Below are positions 25,246 through 34,570 of a stretch of 58,601 bases of DNA, piece by piece. The position numbers were made by a program, and so were the translations under genes. Position 1 is the stretch's first letter, and every line of letters starts with the position of its first letter. Under the pieces are notes generated by a model. It did no database searches. It worked only from the letters and a program-made list of their open reading frames with translations, and had not been told where the DNA came from. The stretch is from Candidatus Freyrarchaeum guaymasense (lineage in GTDB: Archaea > Asgardarchaeota > Jordarchaeia > Jordarchaeales > Freyrarchaeaceae), in the NCBI GenBank assembly GCA_030587405.1, contig JAUQZD010000034.1, forward strand, positions 1-58,601, given 5' to 3'.

Positions 25246-27300
25246 ATGCTAATGGATCCACAGGAACGTTTTGAAACATTCCTGAAAGAGTATCGTTCAG
25301 AAGCTGGAACCCCCATTTACAGGGAGAAAATAAACCAGTTAACAGTTACCGGGGACAGAAGCCTAATAGTTAACTTTAACCATCTTGTAGCGTTCGACCC
25401 AGAACTAGCAAGACGGACAATCCAGCATCCAGACCGCTTCCTCGCAGCAGCCAACCAAGCCCTAAGGAATATTCTTAAGCAAACAGATCCAGATTATTCG
25501 AGCAAAGTGGAGCGGCTCCACGTTAGACTCTCAAATTTCCCTGAAGAATACCATGTATCGCTAAGACGGCTAAGATCAGAACACATAGGCCGCTTAATAG
25601 TAATAAGTGGAATCCTGACACGTGCCACAGAAGTGAAACCCCGCCTTATCAAGGCAGTGTTTAAATGCCGTAGATGTGGAGAGCTAATAGCCATCCACCA
25701 AGAAGACCGAACCATAGTAACCCCTACAGAGTGCACGAACCCTAACTGTAGGCGTAGAGGCCCATTCGACCTTCAAATAGAAGAGTCGGACTTCATGGAC
25801 TGGCAAAAAATAAGGATCCAAGAAAAACCTGAAGACCTTCCTCCAGGCCAATTGCCACGAAGCATTGATGCCACACTTACAGACGACATAGTAGATTTAG
25901 CCCGGCCAGGGGATCGCGTGACGATAACAGGGATCCTCAGGGCTGTTCCCGAAACGAGTACGAGAAAGGCAAAATTAACCACCTTCAGCACTATAGTGGA
26001 AGTCAATAACATAGAAACAGTGGGAGCGGAATCTGAAAAACTCGAAATAAGCGAGGAGGACGAGGAGAAAATAACACAGTTAGCCCAAGACCCCTACATA
26101 ATTCAAAAAATTATCCGTTCAATAGCTCCTAGCATTTACGGATATGAAACAATTAAAGAGGCGATAGCACTTCTTCTCTTCGGTGGAGTGCCCAAAGAGA
26201 TGCCTGACAAGGTCAGGATCCGCGGAGACATAAACGTGTTACTCCTTGGAGATCCAGGGGTGGGTAAGTCGCAAATCTTACAGTACGTTGCCAGAATAGC
26301 TCCACGAGGGTTATATACCTCAGGGAGAGGCGCTACAGCAGCTGGTTTAACCGCAGCTGTAATGAGAGATCCAGAAAGCGGGACAATGCTGCTCGAAGCA
26401 GGAGCACTAGTACTGGCTGACCAAGGTGTTGCATGTATTGACGAAATGGACAAAATGCGTGAGCAGGACCGGGTTGCCCTTCACGAGGCGATGGAAAGCG
26501 GGATGCTATCCATAGCTAAAGGAGGCATTGTAGCAACGCTTAACGCAAGAACATCTATTCTAGCAGCTGCAAACCCGGCTCTGGGACGTTACAACCCCTA
26601 TAGGCCACCCTCTGAAAACTTTAGTCTTCCCCCAACGATTCTCTCTCGGTTTGACCTAATTTTCGTTTTAATCGATAAGCCTGCTAAAGAGCACGATGAA
26701 CGAATGGCCAACCACATCCTTCACCTTCATCGCGAGTATTCCAGTGAGGAGCCTCCACCGATACCACCGGATCTACTAAGGAAGTACATTGCATATGCTC
26801 GGAGGAACATTAAACCAAAGCTTTCGTCGGAGGCCGTGGAGAAGCTGCGTGATTTCTACCTTGAGATGAGAAGCAAAGGTGAGCAACCTGACGCTCCAGT
26901 CCCCATCACAGCAAGACAGCTTGAGGCTCTAGTCCGGCTTGCAGAAGCAAGGGCGAAAATGGCGTTAAGGAGTGAAGTAACTGTTGAAGACGCTGAAGCG
27001 GCTATACGTTTAATGAAGGCATCTTTACAGCAAGTTGGACGTGATGTGGAGTCGGGGCTTTTCGACATCGATACAATTTACCTTGGTAGCCCTAAGAGTC
27101 AACGGGACAAAATGCAAGTTATCCTAGATATTATTAGCGGTTTGGAAGCTGAGCTTGGTGGCCCAGTACCGGTTGAACGAATAATAAGTGAAGCGGCATC
27201 GGAGAATATTGACAGGAAATTTGTGGAGAGAGCTTTAAGCCGCTTCCTGAACGATGGTTTACTCTTTGAACCCAAGCAGGGGCATGTAAAACGCGTGTAA
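25246..27300 (+). CDS. mcm: Replicative DNA helicase MCM
   Basis: The 684-residue hexameric helicase unwinds DNA at replication forks. The N-terminal domain has a zinc motif (CRRCGELI near 140 with CTNPNC near 165). The AAA+ domain shows Walker A GDPGVGKS near 335, Walker B ACIDEMDKM near 397, sensor 1 ILAAANPALGRY and the arginine finger LSRFDLIF near 465. A C-terminal winged helix covers the last 80 residues. No intein is present. The ATG at 25246 is used; a second ATG two codons on is possible. It forms an operon with gins23. Confidence 0.98.
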   Translation: MLMDPQERFETFLKEYRSEAGTPIYREKINQLTVTGDRSLIVNFNHLVAFDPELARRTIQHPDRFLAAANQALRNILKQTDPDYSSKVERLHVRLSNFPEEYHVSLRRLRSEHIGRLIVISGILTRATEVKPRLIKAVFKCRRCGELIAIHQEDRTIVTPTECTNPNCRRRGPFDLQIEESDFMDWQKIRIQEKPEDLPPGQLPRSIDATLTDDIVDLARPGDRVTITGILRAVPETSTRKAKLTTFSTIVEVNNIETVGAESEKLEISEEDEEKITQLAQDPYIIQKIIRSIAPSIYGYETIKEAIALLLFGGVPKEMPDKVRIRGDINVLLLGDPGVGKSQILQYVARIAPRGLYTSGRGATAAGLTAAVMRDPESGTMLLEAGALVLADQGVACIDEMDKMREQDRVALHEAMESGMLSIAKGGIVATLNARTSILAAANPALGRYNPYRPPSENFSLPPTILSRFDLIFVLIDKPAKEHDERMANHILHLHREYSSEEPPPIPPDLLRKYIAYARRNIKPKLSSEAVEKLRDFYLEMRSKGEQPDAPVPITARQLEALVRLAEARAKMALRSEVTVEDAEAAIRLMKASLQQVGRDVESGLFDIDTIYLGSPKSQRDKMQVILDIISGLEAELGGPVPVERIISEAASENIDRKFVERALSRFLNDGLLFEPKQGHVKRV

Positions 27301-27464
27301 CAGCGCGCTCTTTAATTCATTAATGGGATATTTATTTAGTATGTAAACTCGTACTTTTCTCATTTTCCTCTTTGAATGGATAAAAGGGCGTCTAGTTTTC
27401 TGAAAAATAAAAAGGCTGAAGTTTTATATAAGGGAACTTAGGCATCTTTTCTGAGGTGGTTAAT

Positions 27465-28640
27465 TTGAGTTCGCCTGTCAGCATTAATTTTGAAGCAAGG
27501 CTTAGAAGAATTAGAGGGAAGATGGAGGAGGAAGGAATCGATGTCATTGTAGGTACCCGTCTTCGGACGCTGGGCTACGTAACAGGCGCCTTTATTCCTT
27601 GGAGAAGTGCTGTGGTAATACCTTTAGAAGGCGAACCGGAGATATTCACCATTCTGCTTGATGTTGAGAGGGTTAAGGATGACAGTTGGATCAAGAACGT
27701 TAAGGGATGGGGGCCGGCGGAGGGAATGTATCTGGAACCATTAATTGCTGAGGCCATTAGAAATTTTGGATATGAGAAGGGTAGAATAGGTGTGGAGTAT
27801 GGACAGGAGTGGATCCTGGCTTCCGGACACATTCTTGCTTCTGAATATGACAACTTGAAGAAGCTTCTGCCTGATGCTGAGTTTAAGAACGCTACGCCGA
27901 TAATAGACCATTTAACTCTTTACAAAGAGCCCGAGGAAATAAAACTTCTCAGGAGGGCGTCGGAAATTACTGACGTCGGACAGCAAGCTGTTAAAGAAGC
28001 CCTCGAGGTTGGAATGACGGAGACGGAGGTTGCTGGGGTGGCGGAGTACGCCATGCGAAAGGCAGGAAGCGATTGGGCTTGGACGCTAACCGGGGGGCAA
28101 GAAATTGCATCTGGATATAGAACTGCTTATGCTTGGGGCGGATGTACTCCTGCGACAGATAAAATAATTCAGCCGGGAGATAATGTACTGGTTGATCTTC
28201 ATGCCATGTATCGCCTCTACTATGGAGACCTTTCCCATAATTATATTATGGGGCGTCCATCCAAGGAACAAAAGAAGTTGTCTGACGCCTTCGTTGAAAT
28301 TTCTTACGCTCTTATAGATGAAATGCAGCCGGGGGCAAAGATCGGTGATGTTGCAAAGAAAGCCATGAAGGTAGCTGAAAAACACGGATACGGAAATAAT
28401 GTCCTTTTTGGTTTTGGCCATGGGATAGGGGGCGTAGGAAACGAGTCGTATCCCCTTATCTTAGACATGCCTCCTTGGGGTGACATGGAGCTGGAGGCTA
28501 ACATGGTCGAAGTAGCAGCTGTTGTCTTAAATAAACCTGGTGTCGGAGGGATGAGGCTGGAGGCGCCAGTCTGGATAAAAGAAAATGGGAATGAGGTGCT
28601 TCCGAAAACGCCGATAGAGCCGGACATAATCGAAATTTAA
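27465..28640 (+). CDS. M24 family metallopeptidase (Xaa-Pro dipeptidase-like)
   Basis: The 391-residue protein has an N-terminal creatinase-like domain (residues 1-140) and a C-terminal pita-bread peptidase domain. Metal ligands of the M24 family can be placed: Asp in NVLVDLHAMY, Asp in YYGDLSHNY, His in GFGHGIGG, Glu in ANMVEVAAV and Glu in MRLEAPVWI. It would remove N-terminal or dipeptide residues next to proline. The C-terminal part departs from the usual PGVYxxGxGGVRxED sequence. TTG at 27465 is chosen since GAGGTGGT lies just before it, while the longer GTG start lies inside that site. It is a single-gene unit. Confidence 0.88.
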   Translation: MSSPVSINFEARLRRIRGKMEEEGIDVIVGTRLRTLGYVTGAFIPWRSAVVIPLEGEPEIFTILLDVERVKDDSWIKNVKGWGPAEGMYLEPLIAEAIRNFGYEKGRIGVEYGQEWILASGHILASEYDNLKKLLPDAEFKNATPIIDHLTLYKEPEEIKLLRRASEITDVGQQAVKEALEVGMTETEVAGVAEYAMRKAGSDWAWTLTGGQEIASGYRTAYAWGGCTPATDKIIQPGDNVLVDLHAMYRLYYGDLSHNYIMGRPSKEQKKLSDAFVEISYALIDEMQPGAKIGDVAKKAMKVAEKHGYGNNVLFGFGHGIGGVGNESYPLILDMPPWGDMELEANMVEVAAVVLNKPGVGGMRLEAPVWIKENGNEVLPKTPIEPDIIEI

Positions 28641-28871
28641 AAAAGTATGGTACCACTTTTCTCCTTCTGATTTATTACGCTAAAATCTAAGCTAATAGCT
28701 AGAAGAACATTTCACTTTTGACCGTCTTAAGTTCCATGAAACATGACCTCGCCTCCAGCTTCAATGAATTTTTATTTTTATTAAGGTTAAGGGTGAATTA
28801 AAGGGAAAACCACATGCTTTATATTTTACTATTTTTTAAGTTTTAGTAGACTTTATGTTGGTGGCCTAATA

Positions 28872-29657
28872 ATGAGCGGGCAGACTTTCATTGTAGACTT
28901 CTGGAGGACTGGAATTCACAGGGAGGAATTTGGCATCCGGCAAAAGGAATTTTTAATGTCTAAGTCTCGGCAGTTTACGCGTGACCTAGACTTATGTGGG
29001 CGCCTGAAACGTGGTTCAGAGGAGATTGGATACATAGGTTATCGGAGGGGAGTGTGGGATCTCAAGGAGGCAGGGAGATTGGATAAACAGAGACTCGTTA
29101 TCAAGGCTTTTTCGAATTCCTTCTCGTGGATGGGTAGTATTGAGGAAGTTGTTAACCGAACCGTTTCAAAGTCTATTGGTGTAGGCGAAGTAATGCCTGT
29201 TTTCGCAGCGGTTTTGCCGGATAATAAGTTAGTTTATAACATTGAGAGAGTCTATAGGGGGCCGCTAAGAACCGTTACGTATGTTTTTTCCTTTATCGAC
29301 GAGAAAAGTAAAACGTTTCAGCCGGTTAAGATTGTGGGTAAACGTGTTTCCCTCGGAGCAGACTTCGACGTTTTCTACGGTGCTGATGAGCAACGTATAG
29401 GCCGCATTGATGGCAAGATAGCAGACTTAGGAGGAAGGTTTGAAGTAAAAATTTTAGATGAGACCTTGGTTAGGAATGAAGAGCTAATGCGTGTATTATT
29501 ACTTTTCACGTCAACTCTAAAGTTTCATAGTGAGTTGGAGGAACGTGTGAAGAGGCTCTTAGAGGCTATGCGTAAAGGCGACTTGATTCCTGAGGTTCAG
29601 AGCGAGGAGCTGGGGCTTTTGGTTAATCCACGCGTGCTTAGGAGCGCTGTATTTTGA
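28872..29657 (+). CDS. Tubby/LURP-one-like beta-rich protein, function unknown
   Basis: The 261-residue protein has no clear enzyme motif. The middle part (about residues 130-200: YVFSFIDE, IVGKRVSLGADFDVFYG, RIGRIDGKIADLGGRFEVKI) shows the alternating pattern of LURP-one/Tubby C-terminal-like beta barrels, in which a short strand with GxxxxxxxDxxV precedes IGxIxxK. The N-terminal and C-terminal parts are not recognised. There is no signal peptide. The ATG at 28872 has GGTGG upstream, and a TATA-like TTTATATTTT lies at about 28818-28827. The fold call is tentative. Confidence 0.5.
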   Translation: MSGQTFIVDFWRTGIHREEFGIRQKEFLMSKSRQFTRDLDLCGRLKRGSEEIGYIGYRRGVWDLKEAGRLDKQRLVIKAFSNSFSWMGSIEEVVNRTVSKSIGVGEVMPVFAAVLPDNKLVYNIERVYRGPLRTVTYVFSFIDEKSKTFQPVKIVGKRVSLGADFDVFYGADEQRIGRIDGKIADLGGRFEVKILDETLVRNEELMRVLLLFTSTLKFHSELEERVKRLLEAMRKGDLIPEVQSEELGLLVNPRVLRSAVF

Positions 29658-29827
29658 TTAAATATGAGTATTGCTCATTTTCCCCTTAATTTTTTAACAC
29701 GTTTATGTTAATTTACCACCTGATTAATAATCCTTATTTGTTTTTTAAGCATATATTCTTGTAAACCCTTACTTTAACTAACCGCTACTTTTTTAACCCT
29801 TCAGTTTTTAGGATAGTAGGAATATTG

Positions 29828-29866
29828 GCCTCCTTCAGTTTAAAAATAAAACCAGTCTGAAGAGGT
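29828..29866 (+). promoter_or_regulatory. Leader hairpin that covers the ribosome binding site of the hdrBC-glutamate synthase operon
   Basis: CTTCAG at 29833-29838 pairs with CTGAAG at 29857-29862, and after one bulged C the stem goes on with GCCT (28-31) against AGGT (63-66). The 3' arm contains the GAGGT ribosome binding site of the ATG at 29874. The loop is 18 bases, A-rich. A TATA-like ACTTTTTTAA near 29785-29795 would place the hairpin in the 5' leader. Folding would hide the site, so translation could be controlled by a protein or ligand. Confidence 0.5.
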
Positions 29867-29873
29867 AACTTGA

Positions 29874-31163
29874 ATGTATGCCCTCTTCCTAGGATGCATA
29901 ATACCTTTCCGCCTTCCTTTTATAGAGAAAACAGCTAGGACAATATTTGACCTTCTAGACGTTGAAGTTTGTGACATACCCCAATTTTCATGCTGCCCAA
30001 ACACAAATCTCAAGCCCTTAGGAGAGATCACGTGGCACACTATAGCTGCTAGGAACCTTGCCTTAGCTGAAAAGGAAAACCTAGACATAGTATGCCTCTG
30101 CAGTGGATGTTCTAAAAACCTGAAAACCGCCAACGTTCACTTAAAAAACAATCCTGAACTTCTAGAAGAAGTTAACTCTCGCCTTTCAAGAATCAACCTT
30201 GAATACAATGGAACAGTAAAGGTTAGGCATTTTGTAGAAGTTCTCCTCTCACTCGGACTTGAAGATTTAGAGCAAAAAGTGGTTTACCCGCTTACTGGAA
30301 TAAGAGTTGCGCCTCATTACGGATGCCACCTTCTCAGGCCGAGCGAGGAGGTACTATTCGATGACCCGCTAAACCCTAAATCTCTTGACAAACTAGTAGA
30401 AATCTTAGGGGCTACAAGCGTTAACTATGAAACGAAAATGCTGTGCTGTGGAGGCGAGCTAAGCCCCGTTGATCCAGAGGAGTCGTTTAACATGGCGAGA
30501 AGAAAGCTTAAAGAAGTAAGGGATGTTGCAGACTGCTTAACGGTGGTTTGCCCGTTCTGCTTCACACAGTATGATTCTGGGCAGGTGAGGATGAAGTTCT
30601 CCCCAGGCGTCCCAATAATTCATTACTTAGAATTGTTAGCTTTAGCTATGGGTGTTCCCCTCTCTGAAATAGGTTTCAGCCATCATAGAGTTAAACCAGA
30701 AAACTTGATTGAGGAAGCGGTTAGAAGAAGGCAAGCCATAGACTACCTTTCCAATTTCTTTGATGTGGAATTGCTGAAGAGCTGCGTGTCTTGCGGTGCT
30801 TGCAGTGAGGTCTGCCCTATAGCAGGTCAAGATTACAATCCGCACTCGGTGGTTTCAGCGTTGCTCGAGGGACGGCTTGACGATGTGATCGAACAAGGAA
30901 ATTATTGGAAGTGCGCTGAGTGCTACACGTGCCATGAAATGTGCCCTCAACGAATGGGACTCGTGGAAATTTTCTCTACTCTTAAAAGAATCGCCGTTGA
31001 AAGGCGGAAGCTCCCCCCTCATGTCGTAGAACAAAGAAATGCTGTGATTAAGAACGGATTTGCCATTCCGCCAAGCATGGCTCTTAGAAAACGTTTTGGG
31101 CTTCCTGCCCCTCCCTCCCCGAACGTTGAAGAATTAAAGATACTGGTGAAGGAAGATGGGTAA
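29874..31163 (+). CDS. HdrB-HdrC fusion (heterodisulfide-reductase-like iron-sulfur protein)
   Basis: The 429-residue protein joins two Hdr modules. Residues 1-270 hold two CCG (cysteine-rich) domains: FSCCPN with CLCSGC, and APHYGCHLL with MLCCGGE and CPFC, as in HdrB, whose noncubane clusters act on thiol-disulfide substrates. Residues 300-360 hold two ferredoxin motifs, CVSCGACSEVCP and CAECYTCHEMCP, as in HdrC. It is the first gene of an operon with three glutamate synthase genes and overlaps the next by eight bases. No GltD (NADPH subunit) is in sight, so this protein could be its electron donor; that is inference. Its leader carries a hairpin over the ribosome binding site. Confidence 0.88.
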   Translation: MYALFLGCIIPFRLPFIEKTARTIFDLLDVEVCDIPQFSCCPNTNLKPLGEITWHTIAARNLALAEKENLDIVCLCSGCSKNLKTANVHLKNNPELLEEVNSRLSRINLEYNGTVKVRHFVEVLLSLGLEDLEQKVVYPLTGIRVAPHYGCHLLRPSEEVLFDDPLNPKSLDKLVEILGATSVNYETKMLCCGGELSPVDPEESFNMARRKLKEVRDVADCLTVVCPFCFTQYDSGQVRMKFSPGVPIIHYLELLALAMGVPLSEIGFSHHRVKPENLIEEAVRRRQAIDYLSNFFDVELLKSCVSCGACSEVCPIAGQDYNPHSVVSALLEGRLDDVIEQGNYWKCAECYTCHEMCPQRMGLVEIFSTLKRIAVERRKLPPHVVEQRNAVIKNGFAIPPSMALRKRFGLPAPPSPNVEELKILVKEDG

Positions 31164-32214
31164 AGACATTTCTGGATGTGGCATATTTGGTATGATGGAT
31201 GTTACCGGGCGCCTAATATCCGGCGAAGAGGTTATTAAAGCGATAGATACGATGAACTACAGGTATAATGGTCTAGGCGGCGGCTTTGCGGGATACGGAA
31301 TATATCCGAAATATGCTGACTGCTATGCCCTCCACGTTCACATAATGAACCCAGAGGCTAAACTTGCTGTTGAGAATTTCCTTTACGAACGCTTAACGGT
31401 AGTGAAAGATGAGGAGATACCCCATAGAAAAGTCGCTGAAATAGACGATAACGGCATAATAAACTGGAGGTACTTTGTTAAACCTCCTGAGGAGGAAGGT
31501 AACCCAGATGATTACATAGTGAAAATAGTTATGCACATAAATATAAGCATACCTGACGCGTATGTTTTCTCTAGCGGTAAAAATATGGGAGTCTTCAAGG
31601 CCGTGGGATACCCGGCGAAGGTTGCAGAGTATTATAAAATAGAATCTTACAATGCGTACACATGGATCGCTCATGGAAGATATCCGACGAACACTCCTGG
31701 ATGGTGGGGGGGTGCTCATCCTTTTAATATTTTAGACTGGAGCGTGGTTCACAATGGAGAAATAAGCTCTTATGGCACTAACAAAAACTTCTTGGAAATG
31801 TGGGGGTATAAGTGTACGTTGTTAACCGATACTGAAGTGGTCGCGTATCTCTTCGACCTTCTAGTAAGAAGGCATGGACTTCCTCTTGAACTTGCATGCA
31901 AGGCGATGGCGCCTCCTTTCTGGGCGCAGATTAATAACAACTATGATAAGCAGGCTAAGGTGTTAAGAGCAATAAGAATGACATACCCCGGAGCACTTCT
32001 TAATGGTCCCTTCAGCATAATAGTTGCTACCAATCGATTTATGCTAGGCTTAGGGGACAGGATAAAATTACGTCCTCTAATAGCCGCGCAGAAAGACAAC
32101 GTATATTATATTTCAAGTGAGGAATGTGCTATTAAAACGGTATGTCAAAACCCTGATAGAGTATGGGCGCCTAGGGCAGGAGAGCCGGTCATAATATACA
32201 TGCAGCCATCATAA
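31156..32214 (+). CDS. Glutamate synthase, glutamine amidotransferase subunit (split GltB domain 1)
   Basis: The 352-residue protein is a class II glutamine amidotransferase that frees ammonia from glutamine for the synthase. CGIFGMMD near the N-terminus has the nucleophile Cys at position 8, so a short leader must be removed or the Cys acts within a maturation step. WIAHGRYPTNTPGWWGGAHPF and VVHNGEISSYGTN, given here in part, carry the conserved Arg, Asn and Asp of the site. It corresponds to the first domain of bacterial GltB, encoded separately as in other archaea. It overlaps the HdrBC gene by eight bases and is 20 bases before the FMN subunit gene. Confidence 0.9.
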   Translation: MGKDISGCGIFGMMDVTGRLISGEEVIKAIDTMNYRYNGLGGGFAGYGIYPKYADCYALHVHIMNPEAKLAVENFLYERLTVVKDEEIPHRKVAEIDDNGIINWRYFVKPPEEEGNPDDYIVKIVMHINISIPDAYVFSSGKNMGVFKAVGYPAKVAEYYKIESYNAYTWIAHGRYPTNTPGWWGGAHPFNILDWSVVHNGEISSYGTNKNFLEMWGYKCTLLTDTEVVAYLFDLLVRRHGLPLELACKAMAPPFWAQINNNYDKQAKVLRAIRMTYPGALLNGPFSIIVATNRFMLGLGDRIKLRPLIAAQKDNVYYISSEECAIKTVCQNPDRVWAPRAGEPVIIYMQPS

Positions 32215-32234
32215 AAGGAGGAACGGATGGCGTC

Positions 32235-33728
32235 ATGTTCCCTCCAAGATTTAAAGTTGAAATAGATCAGGAGAAATGTATCAGATGCAAGCGATGTACG
32301 GTGAATTGCACCTATGACGCCCTTTCATACGACCCAGAATTAGACCGTATAGTTCCTAATGATGAGAACTGTGTTGCCTGCCTCCGATGTGCAATGATGT
32401 GCCCTCAGAAAGCAATAACCATAACTAAGCATCCAATGACCTTTGCGCCTCATGCTCATTGGAGTGAGCATGTAAGACGTGATATAATCCAGCAAGCATC
32501 TACAGGAAGTGCACTTATATCTGGAATGGGAAACGACTTAGAGTACCCTACAATATTTGACCATTTGGTGATCGATGCTTGCCAAGTGACGAACCCAGCA
32601 ATAGACCCTCTAAGAGAACCTATAGAGGTTACAACTTTTCTGGGAAAAAAGCCAAAACAGTTGAGATTTGACGCAGACCTAAACTTAGAAACGGAAATAG
32701 CACCAAACCTGGTTCTGGAAACCCCTATTATAATAGGGCATATTTCATATGGCGCCATAAACCTTAACGCCCATAAGGCGCTTGCCATGGCTGTGAAAGA
32801 AGCTGGAACCATACTTGGTTCAGGGGAGGGTGGGCTTCACCCCGAACTCTACCCTTACGCAGACCATATCATGGTACAGGTAGCTTCAGGAAGGTTTGGA
32901 GTACACCAGCAGTATCTTGAAGTTGCCGCTGCAGTAGAGATAAAAATAGGGCAGGGTGCTAAGCCAGGGCATGGCGGCACCCTGCCTGGAAGCAAGGTTC
33001 TCCCTCCCATAGCAGCTACACGTATGATTCCGCCTTTTACCGACGCCTTTTCCCCTGCCCCCCAAGAGGACATCTACAGTATAGAGGATCTCTCCCAGCT
33101 GGTTTACGCCCTCAAGGAAGCGACAGAATACACTAAGCCGGTATCAGTAAAGATAGCTGCTGTTCATAATGTCGCATCTATAGCTAGTGGGATAGCGAGG
33201 TCAGGAGCAGACATAATAACGATAGATGGATTTAGAGGGGGGACGGGGGCTGCACCAAGAATTCTGAGGGATCACGTTGGCATTCCTATAGAAGTCGCTA
33301 TAGCAGCCGTTGATGAGCGTTTACGCAAAGAGGGAATAAGAAATGAAGTTAGCCTTATCGCCAGTGGAGGAGTAAGATCTGCTGCGGATGTGGTGAAAGC
33401 AATATGCTTAGGGGCGGATGCGGTGGCAATAGTGACGCCGGCTATGATTGCTATGGGATGTACGGTTTGTCAGCAGTGTCACCGTGGATTATGCGCCCAT
33501 GGAATAGCTACTACAAGACCGGAGCTTGCTAAGCGCCTTAACCCTGAAGCTGCTTCGAAACGTGTTGTGAACCTTCTCTCAGCATGGACTAAGGAAATCA
33601 AAGAAGTTTTAGGTGCCCTAGGCGTTAACTCTATTGACTCAATTAGAGGCAATAGAGAGAAGCTGAGAGCTGTAGAACTACATGAAAGCACTATGAAGAT
33701 TTTAGGCGTCAAACCTGCAGGAGAGTAG
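32235..33728 (+). CDS. Glutamate synthase, FMN/3Fe-4S subunit with N-terminal ferredoxin domain
   Basis: The 497-residue protein is the synthase core that makes glutamate from 2-oxoglutarate and ammonia. Residues 10-60 form a two-cluster ferredoxin (CIRCKRCTVNC, CVACLRCAMMCP). The barrel shows GEGGLHPELYPYAD, GQGAKPGHGGTLPG, TIDGFRGGTGAAP and IASGGVRSAADVVKA for FMN binding, then GCTVCQQCHRGLCAHG for the 3Fe-4S cluster. This form is the archaeal type. ATG at 32235 lies after GGAGG at 32218-32222. With the glutaminase gene and the third-domain gene it rebuilds GltB. The ferredoxin part suggests it takes electrons from ferredoxin or the HdrBC fusion. Confidence 0.95.
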   Translation: MFPPRFKVEIDQEKCIRCKRCTVNCTYDALSYDPELDRIVPNDENCVACLRCAMMCPQKAITITKHPMTFAPHAHWSEHVRRDIIQQASTGSALISGMGNDLEYPTIFDHLVIDACQVTNPAIDPLREPIEVTTFLGKKPKQLRFDADLNLETEIAPNLVLETPIIIGHISYGAINLNAHKALAMAVKEAGTILGSGEGGLHPELYPYADHIMVQVASGRFGVHQQYLEVAAAVEIKIGQGAKPGHGGTLPGSKVLPPIAATRMIPPFTDAFSPAPQEDIYSIEDLSQLVYALKEATEYTKPVSVKIAAVHNVASIASGIARSGADIITIDGFRGGTGAAPRILRDHVGIPIEVAIAAVDERLRKEGIRNEVSLIASGGVRSAADVVKAICLGADAVAIVTPAMIAMGCTVCQQCHRGLCAHGIATTRPELAKRLNPEAASKRVVNLLSAWTKEIKEVLGALGVNSIDSIRGNREKLRAVELHESTMKILGVKPAGE

Positions 33729-33794
33729 CATGGAAAAGTTTTTTAAAAAGAAGCTTGCGTCAGAACTATTCTAGAATTAGTTGGTGATGAGGGC

Positions 33795-34526
33795 TTGGCG
33801 CGTATTGATGCATCTAAGCTTTCCTTTAGGGAGCTTAACCAGCGGATTAGAGCACTTGCAATGGATGGAGCCAGCGAAATCGAAGTTGTTAACGTTAATG
33901 GTCAAAGATATATTGGAGCAGGATTGAGAGGAAACTTAACTATAAAAATATATGGTACCCCGGGGAACGACCTAGCAGTTTTCATGGATGGCCCCACAAT
34001 TTTAGTTTATGGGAACGGTCAAGACGGTGTTTGCAACACCATGAATAATGGATTAGTAGTCGTTCATGGTGACGTACGTGATATTCCCGGGTATTCCATG
34101 AGAGGTGGAACCCTTCTGGTTAAGGGTAATGCCGGTTACAGGGTTGGAATACACATGAAGGCGTATGGTGAAAGCGTCCCTAAGATCGTCATCGGAGGCG
34201 TCGGCAGCGATTTTCTAGGTGAATATATGGCTGGCGGAGTGATAGTCGTTTTAAACTTAAACGACGAGGAAAGCCCTGTTGGATTTTACACGGGAACTGG
34301 AATGCATGGAGGCGCAATATATATTAGAGGAAAAGTTAGAGAATCAGATCTCGGCGTGGGAGCGCGCATAGCTCCAATTAAAAAAAGCGAAATTGGAATG
34401 ATCAACGAATTAGTGAAACTATATTCAGCTAGCTTTAACACTCCCTTGGAGATTTCTCCAACAGAATTCATGAAAGTCACCTTTAAAACCAGGAGGCCGT
34501 TCGGAAGCCTTTATGTTTTGGAGTGA
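33795..34526 (+). CDS. Glutamate synthase, C-terminal beta-helix subunit (split GltB domain 3)
   Basis: The 243-residue protein is the GXGXG-repeat right-handed beta-helix seen at the end of GltB and in FwdC. Repeats such as GLRGNLTIKIYGTPG, NNGLVVVHGDV, MRGGTLLVKGNAGYRVG and MAGGVIVVLN are visible. It props the ammonia channel and completes the synthase. It is 66 bases past the FMN subunit and has its own AT-rich TATA-like stretch (33735-33748). The start is TTG at 33795 after GGTGATGAGGG. Because FwdC has the same fold and no fwdC is in the window, a shared use was considered, but position favours glutamate synthase. Confidence 0.88.
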   Translation: MARIDASKLSFRELNQRIRALAMDGASEIEVVNVNGQRYIGAGLRGNLTIKIYGTPGNDLAVFMDGPTILVYGNGQDGVCNTMNNGLVVVHGDVRDIPGYSMRGGTLLVKGNAGYRVGIHMKAYGESVPKIVIGGVGSDFLGEYMAGGVIVVLNLNDEESPVGFYTGTGMHGGAIYIRGKVRESDLGVGARIAPIKKSEIGMINELVKLYSASFNTPLEISPTEFMKVTFKTRRPFGSLYVLE

Positions 34527-34570
34527 TAATGAAGAGCCGCACTAAGGAAGAATAGTATTAATGTTTCTTT

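Noticed and set aside
28640..28662. Imperfect inverted repeat AAAAGT-ATGGTACCA-CTTTT after the peptidase gene
   Set aside because: Only six pairs on the flanks and mismatches inside; it may help termination but is too weak to list.
33795..34526. FwdC rather than the glutamate synthase third domain
   Set aside because: The fold is the same, but the gene is directly downstream of the FMN subunit of glutamate synthase and far from the Fwd locus.
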